Origin: Thalassotalea fonticola
GTDB lineage: Bacteria; Pseudomonadota; Gammaproteobacteria; Enterobacterales; Alteromonadaceae
Length of the DNA: 64,000 nt
Assembly: GCF_032911225.1 (NCBI RefSeq)
Contig: NZ_CP136600.1
Span: 1,922,001 to 1,986,000, forward strand
Reading direction: 5' to 3'
Shown: piece after piece, positions 25,149 to 35,632 of the stretch
Numbering within the stretch: position 1 is the first letter of the stretch
Layout: every line of letters begins with the position of its first letter
Notes under the pieces: generated by a model
Seen by the model: only the letters and a program-made list of their open reading frames with translations
Databases searched by the model: none
What the model was told of the DNA's origin: nothing
Made by a program: the position numbers and the translations under genes

Positions 25149-26603
25149 ATGAAAGTAAGAAATGTAAGTAAATTAGCCGCTTTAGTATCTGCAGCATTAT
25201 TATCAACAACAGCAATTACCCCTGCAGTAATGGCCGCCGGCGGTGGTAGTGCAGCACCAGCTATCAGTTTAATAGCAGAAGCGGGTAATACTTTATTTAC
25301 CAATGTTAATGTTTTTAATGGTACCGAAAACAAACTATATAAAAACTTAAATGTTCTAGTTGAAGGTAACAAGGTTGTTGCTATCACCGAAAAAGATATT
25401 AAGTCCGGTAAAGACACTATAGTAATTGATGGTAAAGGCAAAACATTAATGCCAGGCCTAATCGATGGCCATGCCCATATTATGATCAATGCTCACTTTG
25501 ACACTGTTGAAAAGAACATGGACCTTACTGACATGGCTCTTCGTGCAACGTTAGTTACTGAGCGTTTCTTAATGGATGGTTTCACCACAGTTCGTGATAT
25601 GGGTGGTCCAGCATTTGGTTTAATGCGTAACATCAATGATGGCCATGTTGTTGGTCCTCGCATTTATCCATCTGGAACATTTATTTCGCAAACATCTGGC
25701 CATGGTGATTTTCGTGACCGTAACGATGCGGGATTTTCACCATCAACAACTGGTGATTTGTCAAACTTCGAAAGAATGGGCATTGGCGCTGTAGCAGATG
25801 GTAAAACCGAAGTATTAAAAGCGACACGTACTAATTTACGAAACGGCGCCACCCAAATTAAGATGATGGCTGGCGGTGGTGGTTCATCACGCTTTGATCC
25901 TATGGATACCACACAATTTTCTAAAGAAGAAACCTGCGCCATTGTTGAAACAGCAAAAGATTGGAACACTTACGTTGCTGCGCACGTATTCACCGATCGT
26001 GCGATGAATCGTTTAATGGATTGTGGGGTAAAATCATTTGAACATGGTTTCTTTATGAACGATGAGACTATGAAACGTATTTCAAAAGAAGGCGTTTATG
26101 TAGTACCACAAATGTGGGGCTTATCACCAGACCTAGCGAAAAACCCACTAATGCCAAAAGATAAACTGCCTATGGTTGCAGCTCTTCAAGCAAAATTTGG
26201 TGACTTCGGCGAACGCTTAATTGAAAACGATGTAAAAGTTGTATTCGCATCTGATTACGTAGGCGTTCATGAAGATGCAGAACGTGCTCGCCGTTACGAA
26301 ATTTACTGGCGCGGTCAAGCTTTCAACAATAACTTTGAAGTGTTAAAACAAATGACTTCAACGGCTGGTGAGCTAATGGCACTATCAGGACCCCGTAACC
26401 CTTATGCCGACGCTGGAAAACTAGGTGTTGTTGAAGTAGGCGCCGCTGCTGATTTAATCTTGGTAGACGGTAACCCGTTAAAAGACTTAGGCGTTATTGG
26501 TGCAACTGATAAGTGGTTTGACGCTGATCCCGAGTACAAGCAGATTGATACCTTAAACGTTATTATGAAAGATGGTGTTATTTATAAAAATACTATCAAG
26601 TAA
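25149..26603 (+). CDS. Secreted amidohydrolase (imidazolonepropionase/prolidase-like)
   Basis: 484 residues with a signal peptide (cleavage near VMAAG, residue 30). The amidohydrolase TIM barrel has LMPGLIDGHAHIM (HxH), the subunit-typical GFTTVRDMGG, NGATQIKMMAGGG (probable carbamylated Lys), VAAHVFT and FEHGFF (His ligands), and VVFASDYVG (Asp). The terminal composite domain is KLGVVEVGAAADLILVDGNP. Related enzymes cleave Xaa-Pro or Xaa-Arg dipeptides; the exact substrate is unclear. A good ribosome-binding site (AAGGAACTAGCG) precedes the ATG. Confidence 0.88.
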   Translation: MKVRNVSKLAALVSAALLSTTAITPAVMAAGGGSAAPAISLIAEAGNTLFTNVNVFNGTENKLYKNLNVLVEGNKVVAITEKDIKSGKDTIVIDGKGKTLMPGLIDGHAHIMINAHFDTVEKNMDLTDMALRATLVTERFLMDGFTTVRDMGGPAFGLMRNINDGHVVGPRIYPSGTFISQTSGHGDFRDRNDAGFSPSTTGDLSNFERMGIGAVADGKTEVLKATRTNLRNGATQIKMMAGGGGSSRFDPMDTTQFSKEETCAIVETAKDWNTYVAAHVFTDRAMNRLMDCGVKSFEHGFFMNDETMKRISKEGVYVVPQMWGLSPDLAKNPLMPKDKLPMVAALQAKFGDFGERLIENDVKVVFASDYVGVHEDAERARRYEIYWRGQAFNNNFEVLKQMTSTAGELMALSGPRNPYADAGKLGVVEVGAAADLILVDGNPLKDLGVIGATDKWFDADPEYKQIDTLNVIMKDGVIYKNTIK

Positions 26604-26627
26604 CTCTAAAGTTACTTCTTACATTAA

Positions 26628-26654
26628 AACAGCGACTTAGGTCGCTGTTTTTTT
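26628..26654 (+). terminator. Rho-independent terminator of the amidohydrolase gene
   Basis: Stem AACAGCGAC/GTCGCTGTT with a TTAG loop, followed by a run of T. Lies 25 bases after the stop. Confidence 0.85.
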
Positions 26655-26733
26655 GATTAAAATTTATAGCGGTATGAAAATTTAGTATTATTGGTCTATA
26701 TATAGTAGTAACTAATCAAAATTTGGTATAAAA

Positions 26734-27297
26734 ATGCACCAACTAACATTTGTTAAAAGCCTTCTAGTTTATACATTTACCTTAATACTACTTTTTGGCT
26801 GTGCCAGTACGCCATCAACAGTAGACTATGATACTGACACTAATTTTAGCCAATTCAGCTTTTATCAATTAGCTGATACTACGACAGATACATCCGGACC
26901 TAGCGATCAAATAACCAGTGATCGTATTAAAGAAGCCATTAATGCACAGCTAACACTTAAGTCTTTATCTTTAGTTGAAAAGGATGGGGACTTACAGGTT
27001 AATTATTTTACTACATTAGAGCAACGTGAGAAGAAATCATCTTTTAGCATAGGTATAGGTGGTTCAAATCACAGTAGTAACTCTTCTACTGGTGTTGGAG
27101 TAGGAACAACCATACCTCTGGATTCAAAGTTCAATACTTATATTCAAATTACTATTGATATGCATCATCAAGGAAATCTTGTATGGCGAGGGTTTGATGG
27201 CTTTGAAGCTGAGCAAGATATCAGCCCTGAAGATAAACAAAAAGGCATTAATGAGGTTGTCGCTAAGGTATTAGCAAATTACCCACCGAAAAAATAA
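26734..27297 (+). CDS. DUF4136-type lipoprotein
   Basis: 187 residues with lipobox LLFGC (Cys23). The mature part begins with STVDYDTDTNFSQFSFYQL, the hallmark DUF4136 start, and contains a Gly/Ser-rich stretch (IGIGGSNHSSNSST) and a conserved NLVWRGFDG near the end. Such proteins are outer-membrane-anchored with no known function. The gene stands alone between a terminator and a repeat element. Confidence 0.8.
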   Translation: MHQLTFVKSLLVYTFTLILLFGCASTPSTVDYDTDTNFSQFSFYQLADTTTDTSGPSDQITSDRIKEAINAQLTLKSLSLVEKDGDLQVNYFTTLEQREKKSSFSIGIGGSNHSSNSSTGVGVGTTIPLDSKFNTYIQITIDMHHQGNLVWRGFDGFEAEQDISPEDKQKGINEVVAKVLANYPPKK

Positions 27298-27427
27298 GGC
27301 AGAGCAATACAAAGTCACTTAAACATATCACTACATTAGAAGTTAAGTTATTTAGTAAAATCATATAACCAATTGATATAACCTAATAACCAAATAAGGT
27401 TTATCATTATAAGTCTTAACATTGTTT

Positions 27428-27591
27428 ATATCAATTCCACTGATTTAGTGCTCTACTTTTTAATGAGGAAAAAAGGATAAATACAAGGCATAAAATTTTA
27501 TAAGTAGTTTTTCTACTTAAAAATTTTATAACGCAGTAGTTATTCATTTTAACCAGTAAAAATGAGCAGATAATTAATGGACTTCGTATCA
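27428..27591. repeat. TIR element, copy 2
   Basis: About 164 bp with degenerate terminal inverted repeats (ATATCAATTCCACTGAT and ATTAATGGACTTCGTAT). It shares the core ATAAATACAAGGCATAAAAT and the CTACTT/AAGTAG hairpin with copies 1 and 3. It fills most of the gap between the DUF4136 lipoprotein and the next small gene. Confidence 0.8.
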
Positions 27592-27605
27592 CTTATTGGT
27601 AATTT

Positions 27606-27869
27606 ATGACTGTGGCAAATATTGACATTAATCTAGCATTAATTAAAAGTTCGGCTCTTTGGGCAAGAATAGTATTTTCATCACTATTTGTCGCGTCTTT
27701 GCTCGCGGCATTAATTTGTGCGTATCTAGGTGAATCAAACATCATTGTTATTGCTATCTGTTTATTACTAGGCTCGGTTCATGGGATATACTCAGCTGAA
27801 AAAATCCGTAAAGGCATAGGCTTTACCAAATACAGCCAACAAGTAGAAACATTACATAGAGACAGATAG
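27606..27869 (+). CDS. Small membrane protein of unknown function
   Basis: 87 residues with two hydrophobic segments (about 20-40 and 44-61), then a basic tail (EKIRKGIGFTKYSQQ). No family recognised. It starts 14 bases after the TIR element and is followed by two strong hairpins, so it looks like a real independent gene rather than a chance frame. Confidence 0.55.
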   Translation: MTVANIDINLALIKSSALWARIVFSSLFVASLLAALICAYLGESNIIVIAICLLLGSVHGIYSAEKIRKGIGFTKYSQQVETLHRDR

Positions 27870-27889
27870 TCTCATCTACAAAGAGTATA

Positions 27890-27957
27890 TACCCGTTCCA
27901 CCTCAAGAGGTGGAACGGGTATAAATACACAAACGGGAGCTAAATAAGCTCCCGTTT
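27890..27957. terminator. Two adjacent strong hairpins between convergent genes
   Basis: Hairpin 1 (27890-27921) has arms TACCCGTTCCACCTC and GAGGTGGAACGGGTA with a 2-base loop. Hairpin 2 (27931-27957) has arms AAACGGGAGC and GCTCCCGTTT. They can serve the small membrane gene and nqrM in opposite directions. Confidence 0.75.
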
Positions 27958-27981
27958 GTATATAAGTTTGTATTGAACTGT

Positions 27982-28203
27982 TTAAATGTTTTTCACATCT
28001 ATGGTATTTTCATTCAATGCAGCTACGCGCTCACGCTCTTTGCGTTTTTCACAAGGGTTATCGCAGTTACAGGCTTTATCTATACCAACGCTGCCTAAAC
28101 CACCACAGCTCCCTGCTAGTGTTTTTTGCTGGATAATATAACCAACAGCCATCGCTAAAAACATCACAATGAAAAAACCAAAGGTTAATAAAAATATACT
28201 CAT
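27982..28203 (-). CDS. nqrM: Na+-NQR maturation protein NqrM
   Basis: 73 residues: one N-terminal membrane helix (about 3-24) and a cysteine-rich tail with SCGGLG and CNCDNPC, four conserved cysteines as in the DUF539/NqrM family. In Vibrio it delivers iron for the Fe site between NqrD and NqrE. It follows apbE at the end of the nqr gene order, as in other marine gammaproteobacteria. Confidence 0.9.
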   Translation of the reverse strand: MSIFLLTFGFFIVMFLAMAVGYIIQQKTLAGSCGGLGSVGIDKACNCDNPCEKRKERERVAALNENTIDVKNI

Positions 28204-28220
28204 TTAAAATCTCTTTTATA

Positions 28221-28246
28221 TGGATCCCCGCCTCCGCGAGGACGAC
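28221..28246. repeat. Short palindromic repeat fragment
   Basis: GGATCCCCGCCTCCGCGAGG followed by ACGAC resembles the widespread GGATCCCCGCC/GGCGGGGAT-type extragenic palindrome, here decayed. It lies between apbE and nqrM. Confidence 0.4.
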
Positions 28247-28266
28247 AATAGTCGCTTTCTGCTTAA

Positions 28267-29307
28267 TTATTTAGCAACTAACAGCGTAAATTGCTCAGTA
28301 GCTTGCTCGGCAAAACCATCTTCTGTCTTGCTAATTAAATACACTGCCAAGTTATTTGCCTTTGCAAATTTAAAGCCTTTTTCAGGTCCCATTACTTCAA
28401 TCGCCGTTGCTAAGCCATCGGCTGTCATTGATGATGGGTGGACTACAGTAACCGATACCAGTTTATGGTTAATGGGCCAACCAGTATCAGGATCTATAGT
28501 GTGAGAATAACGGATACCATTATCTTCAAAATAGTTTCGATAATCTCCAGATGTCGCCACGGCGTTATCGCCGGGCATTATAACCTGTTGTACCGCTCTT
28601 GTCCCAGAAATCGGCTTTTCAACTGCAATTCGCCAAGCTTGTTTATTGGCTTTTATACCTTTAACTCGCATTTCACCACCAATATCAACAAGATAATTGT
28701 TAATATCATGCTGCTCCAGCAATTCGGCAACTTTATCTACGGCAAAACCTTTGGCTATAGCAGACAGATCAACATAAACGTTAGCATCACTTTTTGATAA
28801 TAATCGTTTGTCTAGATTTAATTTATCAATACCAATATGCTGCTTGGTTGCAGCAATCAATTCTTGTGAAGGGACCTTCTCAGCGCGCTTTTCAGGGCCA
28901 AAACTCCATAAGTTAACCAATGGCCCTACAGTTACGTCGAGAGTGTTATCGGTTAGGTGTGCTAAGCGAATTGATTCTGCTAACACTTGATTTAATTCGA
29001 CTGAAATTTGACGCGCGTCATTGCCTCGATACTGATTAAATTTAGACAGTTCAGAATTTTTATCATAAGTAGACATTTGTGCGTTGATTTTTTTTAATAA
29101 GTTATCAACCTGCTCTGCTAGCTGAATTTTTTCAACCTGATGTTTTTCACCAACTAACTTAACGCTATAAACGATAGGCCCCATGGTATAACCGGTTAAT
29201 TGTAACTCTTGCAGATCAGTTTCTATATCTTTAACCGGTTCAGAACAACCTGTAATGAACAGCACTGACATAATGATAAGAACATTAGATATTTTTGATA
29301 AAAACAT
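28267..29307 (-). CDS. apbE: FAD:protein FMN transferase, lipoprotein
   Basis: 346 residues with lipobox FITGC (Cys21), so anchored at the periplasmic face of the membrane. ApbE domain hallmarks are ELSKFN, DVTVGPLVNLWSFGP, DLSAIAKGFAVDKVAELL, VDIGGEMRVKG and HTIDPDTGWP. It covalently attaches FMN to threonines of NqrB and NqrC, both encoded upstream with their SGAT acceptor motifs. Its placement between nqrF and nqrM fits that role. Confidence 0.94.
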   Translation of the reverse strand: MFLSKISNVLIIMSVLFITGCSEPVKDIETDLQELQLTGYTMGPIVYSVKLVGEKHQVEKIQLAEQVDNLLKKINAQMSTYDKNSELSKFNQYRGNDARQISVELNQVLAESIRLAHLTDNTLDVTVGPLVNLWSFGPEKRAEKVPSQELIAATKQHIGIDKLNLDKRLLSKSDANVYVDLSAIAKGFAVDKVAELLEQHDINNYLVDIGGEMRVKGIKANKQAWRIAVEKPISGTRAVQQVIMPGDNAVATSGDYRNYFEDNGIRYSHTIDPDTGWPINHKLVSVTVVHPSSMTADGLATAIEVMGPEKGFKFAKANNLAVYLISKTEDGFAEQATEQFTLLVAK

Positions 29308-29465
29308 AGGTGATAACAGCCTAAATTAAGATAGCAAGTACATTTGCGCGAATTATAAACTAATGGGTTCTGGATTAATATTTTTATATTAACGCTTGAA
29401 TAGGTTCAACCTAGCTCAGAAAATGGCTACGCCATAACGCGCGAATAAATTCACGCCAACCTAAA

Positions 29466-29494
29466 AACAAAAAAGACGACCTAAGTCGTCTTTT
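29466..29494 (-). terminator. Terminator of the nqr operon
   Basis: Stem AAAAGACGAC/GTCGTCTTTT with a CTAA loop. On the minus strand it is followed by TTTTTTGTTTTT. Confidence 0.8.
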
Positions 29495-29537
29495 CATTTT
29501 ATAACCATAAATTTGAATGGTTAACACTGAGTATTGT

Positions 29538-29603
29538 CACTAGTTCAAGGCGCTAGCGCGGAGCTTACTTTAGTAAGTGAGCATTACCAACGCTGAAATA
29601 GTG
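29538..29603. repeat. Palindromic intergenic unit
   Basis: Outer arms CACTAGTTCAAGGCG and CGCTGAAATAGTG pair with small bulges. An inner stem is CTTACT/AGTAAG. It lies between nqrF and its terminator, in the transcribed 3' region. Confidence 0.5.
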
Positions 29604-29629
29604 TTAATAATCAAGTTAAGCTACAAATT

Positions 29630-30856
29630 TTAGCCACCAAAGTCATCTAGAAGTATATTTTCATCTTCTACGCCTAAATCCTTAAGCATACCGACAACTG
29701 CCGCGTTCATCATTGGTGGACCACACATGTAGTACTCACAATCTTCTGGCGCTTCGTGGTCCTTCAGGTAGTTTTCATAAAGTACATTATGAATGAAACC
29801 TGTCATACCATCCCAGTTATCTTCTGGTTGTGGATCAGAAAGTGCCACATGCCAGTCGAAATTATCATTATCAGCGGCTAAGCCGTTGTAATCATCTTCA
29901 TAGAACATTTCACGCTTAGAACGCGCACCGTACCAGAAGCTCATTTTACGTTTTGATTTAAGACGCTTAAGTTGGTCAAAAATGTGTGAACGCATTGGCG
30001 CCATACCAGCACCACCACCGATAAATACCATTTCGTTTTCAGTTTCTTTCGCGAAGAACTCACCAAATGGACCTGAAATAGTTACTTTATCGCCAGCTTT
30101 TAAGCTAAAGATGTATGAAGACATTTTACCAGCAGGTAAATGTAAACGTCCTGGAGGCGGCGTAGCAATACGCACGTTAAGCATAATAATGCCTTCTTCT
30201 TCCGGGTAGTTCGCCATTGAGTAGGCACGTAATGTGTCTTCTTCAACTTTTGATTCTACATCGAAGAAACCAAAGTGGTTCCAGTCGCCACGATACTGTT
30301 CATCAATATCGAAATCTGAGTATTTAACGTGATGCGCAGGCGCTTCAATTTGAATGTAACCACCAGCACGGAACGGTACAGATTCACCATTAGGGATTTG
30401 CAGCTTAAGTTCTTTGATGAACGTTGCTTTGTTATCGTTAGAGATAACTTCACATTCCCATTGTTGAACACCGAAGATTTCATCTTCAAGTTCAATCTCC
30501 ATGTCTTGTTTTACAGCAACTTGACATGCTAAGCGACAGCCTTCTTTCGCTTCACGCTTGGTAATGTGACCTTCTTCAGTAGGAAGGATATCACCACCAC
30601 CTGAATGCACGTCAACACGACACTGGCCACATGTACCACCGCCACCACAGGCAGACGGTACAAAAATACCTTGGTCAGCTAATGCACCAAGAAGTTTGCC
30701 ACCCGCAGCAGTGGTAACTGCTTTTTCAGGGTCGCCATTAATCGAAATAGTTACATCACCTTCGGCTACTAATTTAGATTTAGCAAATAAAATCACTAAC
30801 ACTAAAGCAACAACGATAGCGGTAAACATGCCTACGCCGAGAATTATTTCTTGCAT
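29630..30856 (-). CDS. nqrF: Na+-NQR subunit F (NADH dehydrogenase flavoprotein)
   Basis: 408 residues. N-terminal membrane helix (about 4-25), a plant-type 2Fe-2S ferredoxin domain with ligands C70, C76, C79 and C111 ([12 protein letters not shown]), an FAD domain (RAYSMANYP) and an NADH-binding domain ([21 protein letters not shown]). It oxidises NADH and passes electrons into the complex. Last gene of the nqrABCDEF series. Confidence 0.97.
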   Translation of the reverse strand: MQEIILGVGMFTAIVVALVLVILFAKSKLVAEGDVTISINGDPEKAVTTAAGGKLLGALADQGIFVPSACGGGGTCGQCRVDVHSGGGDILPTEEGHITKREAKEGCRLACQVAVKQDMEIELEDEIFGVQQWECEVISNDNKATFIKELKLQIPNGESVPFRAGGYIQIEAPAHHVKYSDFDIDEQYRGDWNHFGFFDVESKVEEDTLRAYSMANYPEEEGIIMLNVRIATPPPGRLHLPAGKMSSYIFSLKAGDKVTISGPFGEFFAKETENEMVFIGGGAGMAPMRSHIFDQLKRLKSKRKMSFWYGARSKREMFYEDDYNGLAADNDNFDWHVALSDPQPEDNWDGMTGFIHNVLYENYLKDHEAPEDCEYYMCGPPMMNAAVVGMLKDLGVEDENILLDDFGG

Positions 30857-30917
30857 AGTATTTTCCTTTGTACTTCGAGTTTAAAAGGCTGAAACAGCCT
30901 TTTAAACAACATTAACT

Positions 30918-31541
30918 TTATAACGAGATACCACCGAAAGATAGAAAGCCAAATGCCATCAATCCTGCGGTAATAAACGTAATACCTAAACCTTTCAAAC
31001 CTTCTGGTACGTCAGAATATTTCATTTTCTCACGGATACCCGCAAGTAAAACAATCGCTAACGCCCAACCAACTCCTGAGCCAATACCGTAAACAACTGA
31101 CTCACCTAGTGTTAGGTTTTTCGCTACCATGAAAGATACGGCACCAAAAATTGCACAGTTAACAGTAATAAGCGGTAAGAAAATACCTAAGGCTTGATAT
31201 AAAGCTGGGAAGAATTTATCAAGAACCATTTCTAAAATTTGAACCAATGCAGCAATTACACCGATAAACGTAATGAAAGAAAGGAAACTTAAATCAATAG
31301 ATTCTTTTGGATCTGTAATACCCATCATGCTGTCTAATGCACCTGGTGCTAAGATCGCTTGATAGATAATTTGGTTAGCTGGTACCGCAATACCTAGAAC
31401 CACAATTACCGCAACACCAAGACCCATTGCCGTGCTAACTTTCTTTGAAACCGCCAGGAATGTACACATACCTAGGAAGAAACTTAAGGCGATGTTCTCA
31501 ATGAAAATAGTTTTAATAAATAAACTTAAATAATGTTCCAT
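30918..31541 (-). CDS. nqrE: Na+-NQR subunit E
   Basis: 207 residues, six hydrophobic helices. It contributes, with NqrD, the membrane-embedded iron centre: conserved Cys in [10 protein letters not shown] (helix 1) and in VNCAIFGA (helix 4). It begins [20 protein letters not shown], as in Vibrio NqrE. Four-base gap to nqrD. Confidence 0.97.
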   Translation of the reverse strand: MEHYLSLFIKTIFIENIALSFFLGMCTFLAVSKKVSTAMGLGVAVIVVLGIAVPANQIIYQAILAPGALDSMMGITDPKESIDLSFLSFITFIGVIAALVQILEMVLDKFFPALYQALGIFLPLITVNCAIFGAVSFMVAKNLTLGESVVYGIGSGVGWALAIVLLAGIREKMKYSDVPEGLKGLGITFITAGLMAFGFLSFGGISL

Positions 31542-31545
31542 CAGA

Positions 31546-32172
31546 TTAATCCTTCTCTACTTGCTCTGGTTTCCACTGGCGAATCGCCCAGATGACTAAA
31601 CCAATGATGAAGAACGAACTAAATGGTAATACCAACAGACCGTTGGCTTGATACCAACCATCGTTTTGTACTAGTGGTAAAACTTCGATCCCGAAGAAAG
31701 TACCAAAACCAAATAACTCACGGAAGAAAGCAACAACCATTAAGATTGCACCGTAACCTAAACCGTTACCGATACCATCCATAAAGCTTACTACTGGCTT
31801 TTCTTTCATCGCAAATGCTTCTGCACGGCCCATTACAATACAGTTAGTAATGATTAGACCAACGAATACCGAAAGTTCTTTAGATAACTGGTATGAAAAA
31901 GCCTTTAACACTTGGTCAACCACGATAACTAAAGACGCGATAATCGCCATTTGCACGATAATACGTACACTTGAAGGTATATGATTACGAATAATCGAAA
32001 TAAATAAATTTGAAAACGCTGTTACGATAACAACTGCTAAAGTCATTACTAAAGCGTTTGCCATTGAACTGGTTACCGCTAACGCAGAACAAATACCAAG
32101 TACCTGTAATGCAATAGGGTTGTTGTCAACAATTGGTTGCGTTAATACTTTTTTAGTACTTACATCGCTCAT
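31546..32172 (-). CDS. nqrD: Na+-NQR subunit D
   Basis: 208 residues with six membrane helices, homologous to NqrE in inverted topology. The conserved cysteines appear in LGICSALAV and ITNCIVMGR, providing the other half of the intramembrane iron site. Its start shares one base with the nqrC stop. Confidence 0.97.
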   Translation of the reverse strand: MSDVSTKKVLTQPIVDNNPIALQVLGICSALAVTSSMANALVMTLAVVIVTAFSNLFISIIRNHIPSSVRIIVQMAIIASLVIVVDQVLKAFSYQLSKELSVFVGLIITNCIVMGRAEAFAMKEKPVVSFMDGIGNGLGYGAILMVVAFFRELFGFGTFFGIEVLPLVQNDGWYQANGLLVLPFSSFFIIGLVIWAIRQWKPEQVEKD

Positions 32173-32945
32173 TAGTTAAGCCCCTTTTCACGAATGTTAG
32201 AGATATAAGGACCGTAGCCTTCTTCACCTAACCAAAAGTGGATTGTTTTCTCAACACCAACACTGGTAAGCGTTGCACCAGATAATGCATCTACGCCGTG
32301 CATATCACCTGACTTAGCGCCACCTTTAACGATGCGAATAGCAATATCACCATTGTCGTCATACATTTTTTTGCCTGGCCATAAGGCTTTCCACTTAGGG
32401 TTCATTACTTCTGCGCCTAAGCCCGGAGTTTCCTTATGATCTGAGTAAACAACACTTTTAACAGTATTCATATCGGCTTCTAAACCGATGAAACCGTACA
32501 TAAGATCCCAAAGACCTGAACCAACAATTGGTAAAATTACCGTGTTAACTGAACCAGAGCCATCTGTTACTAAGTATACAACTTGTGTATCTGCACGACG
32601 GCTGATACCAGCTATATCATTGTTAGGCTTACTAGATTTTTCTGCATCACGAGCATCACGACGCTCTTCAAACAAATCAGCGTTGCCGTCAATGTAATCA
32701 CCCGTTGCAACGTCAATCATTTTCGCTGTTACGAACTGATTGTAAGTAGGCACGATACCCTTTTCTTGACCAAGCTCTAACAAGCCAGAGGCTTCTAAAA
32801 TTTTAGTTTGCTTATCAAGTAATTTGTTCGCTGTTTGTAAAGGCTTTAATTGTACTGCTGAAACAGATACTAAGGCCGCACATACTAAACAAACTACCAT
32901 TACGAAACCAACGGTTCCGATGAAGCTTTCTTTTTTACTAGACAT
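32172..32945 (-). CDS. nqrC: Na+-NQR subunit C (covalent FMN)
   Basis: 257 residues from the ATG at 32945; GGAGG lies nine bases upstream inside the nqrB end, ruling against a TTG three codons earlier. One N-terminal helix (about 10-32), then a periplasmic FMN-binding domain with the attachment motif [10 protein letters not shown] (Thr). It overlaps the end of nqrB by eight bases, indicating coupling. Confidence 0.96.
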   Translation of the reverse strand: MSSKKESFIGTVGFVMVVCLVCAALVSVSAVQLKPLQTANKLLDKQTKILEASGLLELGQEKGIVPTYNQFVTAKMIDVATGDYIDGNADLFEERRDARDAEKSSKPNNDIAGISRRADTQVVYLVTDGSGSVNTVILPIVGSGLWDLMYGFIGLEADMNTVKSVVYSDHKETPGLGAEVMNPKWKALWPGKKMYDDNGDIAIRIVKGGAKSGDMHGVDALSGATLTSVGVEKTIHFWLGEEGYGPYISNIREKGLN

Positions 32946-34140
32946 TACGTGCAAGCCTCCGTTTGATGTTTGACTGAACTACGAAGTAGTCAAATAATGG
33001 TGCAAACAAGTTAGCGAATAAAATAGCTAACATCATGCCTTCTGGGAATGCTGGATTAACAACACGTACAAGTACAACCATTACACCAACTAACGCGCCG
33101 AAGAAGTACTTACCTGTGTTAGTAAATGACATAGTTACCGGATCGGTTGCCATGAACATCATACCAAAGGCGAAACCACCAACAACTAAGTGCCAGTACC
33201 AAGGCATAGCAAACATTGCATTAGTGTCTGAACCGATTGCATTAAATAGGAACGCTGTCGCTACCATGCCTCCGAATACACTAATTACAATACGCCATGA
33301 AGCAATACCTTTATAAAGGATATATGCACCACCGAGTAAACAAGCAAATGTTGAAACTTCACCAACTGAGCCTGGGATGAAACCCCAGAAAGCATCCCAC
33401 CAATCAGCATTGATTGAGTAATCTACAGTGCCAGCTAAAGCAGCGCTTAGAGGCGTAGCACCAGAGAAACCATCGATAGCAACCCATACTGCATCACCTG
33501 AAATCTCTGCAGGGTATGCGAAGAATAAGAATGCACGACCCGCTAATGCCGGGTTTAAGAAGTTTTTACCAGTTCCACCAAAGATTTCTTTGGCAATAAC
33601 TACACCGAAAGTAACACCTAAAGCAGCCTGCCATAAAGGGATAGTTGCCGGTAAAATAAGAGCAAATAGAATTGAAGTTACGAAGAAACCTTCGTTTACT
33701 TCGTGCTTGCGCACTGCGGCAAATAATACTTCCCAGAAACCACCAACAATAAATACTGTGGCGTAAATAGGTAGGAAGAAAAATGCACCGTAAAACATCA
33801 TGCTAAACCAGCCAGAATCAGCAGTTAATTGACCGCCAACCATATGGAATAGACCAACCTGCCAAGAATCAGCTAAAGCATAACCCGCAGATAAAGCATC
33901 AACGGCTTGGTAACCGATGTTGTACATACCAAAAAACATAGCAGGGAATACTGCTAACCAAACAGTGATCATAATACGTTTAAGATCAATACTGTCACGG
34001 ATATGAGTTTTACCCTTGGTTACATAACCAGGAGTAAATAAGCCCGTTGCAACGGCTTCGTATAATGCGAACCATTTCTCGTGCTTACCGCCTTTTTCAA
34101 AATGCGGCTCGATATCTTCAATAAACTTTTTCAAGCCCAT
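32938..34140 (-). CDS. nqrB: Na+-NQR subunit B (covalent FMN, riboflavin)
   Basis: 400 residues with about ten membrane helices. The FMN acceptor threonine lies in [12 protein letters not shown]. It holds the ubiquinone- and riboflavin-binding membrane part and is the main site of Na+ translocation. The N-terminus [20 protein letters not shown] is typical. Two-base gap to nqrA. Confidence 0.97.
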   Translation of the reverse strand: MGLKKFIEDIEPHFEKGGKHEKWFALYEAVATGLFTPGYVTKGKTHIRDSIDLKRIMITVWLAVFPAMFFGMYNIGYQAVDALSAGYALADSWQVGLFHMVGGQLTADSGWFSMMFYGAFFFLPIYATVFIVGGFWEVLFAAVRKHEVNEGFFVTSILFALILPATIPLWQAALGVTFGVVIAKEIFGGTGKNFLNPALAGRAFLFFAYPAEISGDAVWVAIDGFSGATPLSAALAGTVDYSINADWWDAFWGFIPGSVGEVSTFACLLGGAYILYKGIASWRIVISVFGGMVATAFLFNAIGSDTNAMFAMPWYWHLVVGGFAFGMMFMATDPVTMSFTNTGKYFFGALVGVMVVLVRVVNPAFPEGMMLAILFANLFAPLFDYFVVQSNIKRRLARNV

Positions 34141-34142
34141 GT

Positions 34143-35477
34143 CTAACCTTCCTTTTCAATAGTGGCTAGGCAATCACGAAGGATAACGCCATAATCGGTT
34201 TTACCAGGACATACGAATGTACAAAGTGCTAAATCTTCTTCGTCTAGCTCTAATGCACCTAGTTGCTGAGCACCATCGGTGTCACCAGCACACAAGTCAC
34301 GTAGTAACAAGGTAGGTAAAATATCTAATGGCATTACTCGCTCATAGTTTCCAATAGGAACCATGGCACGAGCTGAACCGTTAGTTGTAGTTGTCATGTT
34401 AAATACTTTGCTACGGAAGAAGTGCGAAAGGTATGCACGAGTAACAGAGAACTTATTAGCACCAGGCATCATGTAACCAATGAATTCTTTTTCACGGCCT
34501 TCATTCAAGGCAGTTACTTGTACTTGATAACGACCAAGATAAGCATGAACACCTTGTGCTGTAGAGCCTTGTAAAGGAGAGCCAGCAATAACACGTACAT
34601 CACCACTTGCTAATTCGCCAGCAGTTAATTCAGTTGTACTTGCACCAAGTACAGTACGAACTAAACGAGGGTTGTTCACTGCAGGACCTGCAACTGATAC
34701 AACACGCTGAGTATCTAACTTACCAGAGGTAAATAAGGTACCAAAAGCGATTACGTCTTGGTAACCAAGGTGCCATACCACTTTATCTGCAGAAACAGGA
34801 GATAAGAAATGGATATGTGTACCCACAAGACCTGCAGGATGCTTACCAGCAAATTCATTTACAGTCGCTTTACCGGCAGGAATGTTTGCACCAGGCGCTT
34901 TAGAAACAAATACTTTACCTGAAGTTAATTGAGCTAATACAGCTAAACCGTTTTCAAACGCTTCACTTTGCTCATTAATGATAACTTCTGGGTTAGCAGC
35001 TAATGGATTAGTATCCATGGCACTAACAAATATGTTTGCCGCAATGCTACCTAAGGCAGGAACCTTGCTATATGGGCGAGTACGTAATGCTGTCCACAAA
35101 CCAGAATTAACTAGGTTAGCTTCTATATCTTCACGAGATAAAGATGATATTTGATCAGCTGAATATGCGTTGAATGTTTCTTCTTCGCTGCCATTTACTT
35201 CAATAACAACAGATTGTAAAACACGCTTTTCACCACGGTTGATTTCTTTTACAACACCGGCTGCTGAGGCTGTGAATTTAACGCCTGGGTTCTTTTTATC
35301 TTCAAAAAGAACCTGACCTTTTTTAACGCTGTCACCTGCTTTTACAAACATGGTTGGGCGCATACCCACAAACTCTTCACCTAATGTTGCAACAGTATTG
35401 ATGGTCGAACCATCATGGATTACTTGCTGGGGAACACCTTTAACAGGAATATCCAGACCTTTTTTTATTGTAATCAT
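34143..35477 (-). CDS. nqrA: Na+-NQR subunit A
   Basis: 444 residues from the ATG at 35477 ([12 protein letters not shown], the usual NqrA N-terminus); a GTG four codons earlier is possible. A cytoplasmic subunit with a biotinyl/lipoyl-like N-terminal fold ([18 protein letters not shown]) and a Rossmann-like central part, contacting quinone. First gene of the operon; the promoter must lie in 35480-35570. Confidence 0.96.
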   Translation of the reverse strand: MITIKKGLDIPVKGVPQQVIHDGSTINTVATLGEEFVGMRPTMFVKAGDSVKKGQVLFEDKKNPGVKFTASAAGVVKEINRGEKRVLQSVVIEVNGSEEETFNAYSADQISSLSREDIEANLVNSGLWTALRTRPYSKVPALGSIAANIFVSAMDTNPLAANPEVIINEQSEAFENGLAVLAQLTSGKVFVSKAPGANIPAGKATVNEFAGKHPAGLVGTHIHFLSPVSADKVVWHLGYQDVIAFGTLFTSGKLDTQRVVSVAGPAVNNPRLVRTVLGASTTELTAGELASGDVRVIAGSPLQGSTAQGVHAYLGRYQVQVTALNEGREKEFIGYMMPGANKFSVTRAYLSHFFRSKVFNMTTTTNGSARAMVPIGNYERVMPLDILPTLLLRDLCAGDTDGAQQLGALELDEEDLALCTFVCPGKTDYGVILRDCLATIEKEG

Positions 35478-35573
35478 AAACACATGCACTACTTTTTGAC
35501 GGGAGTATTTAAAATTAATAGCCCTAATTATGAGCGGTTATTAATTCAGTGTTTCTTGAATGATAAGCAGCTA

Positions 35574-35632
35574 ATACCAATTTGATTAAATTCACTCCCT
35601 TAGAGAGGGAAATTACTTAATCAACCTGATAT
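35574..35632. repeat. 59-bp hairpin element with ATACCAA ends
   Basis: It begins ATACCAATTTGATTAA and ends TTAATCAACCTGATAT, which pair with small bulges. An inner stem CTCCCT/AGAGGG closes the hairpin. The ends resemble those of the ~160-bp elements, but the core differs. Confidence 0.6.

Larger units (their letters stand above)
29308..29629. other. Intergenic region between nqrF and apbE
   Basis: 322 bp with no ORF. Contains an nqr-side terminator (29466-29494) and a cruciform-like palindromic unit (29538-29603). apbE therefore probably has its own promoter in 29308-29460. Confidence 0.6.
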
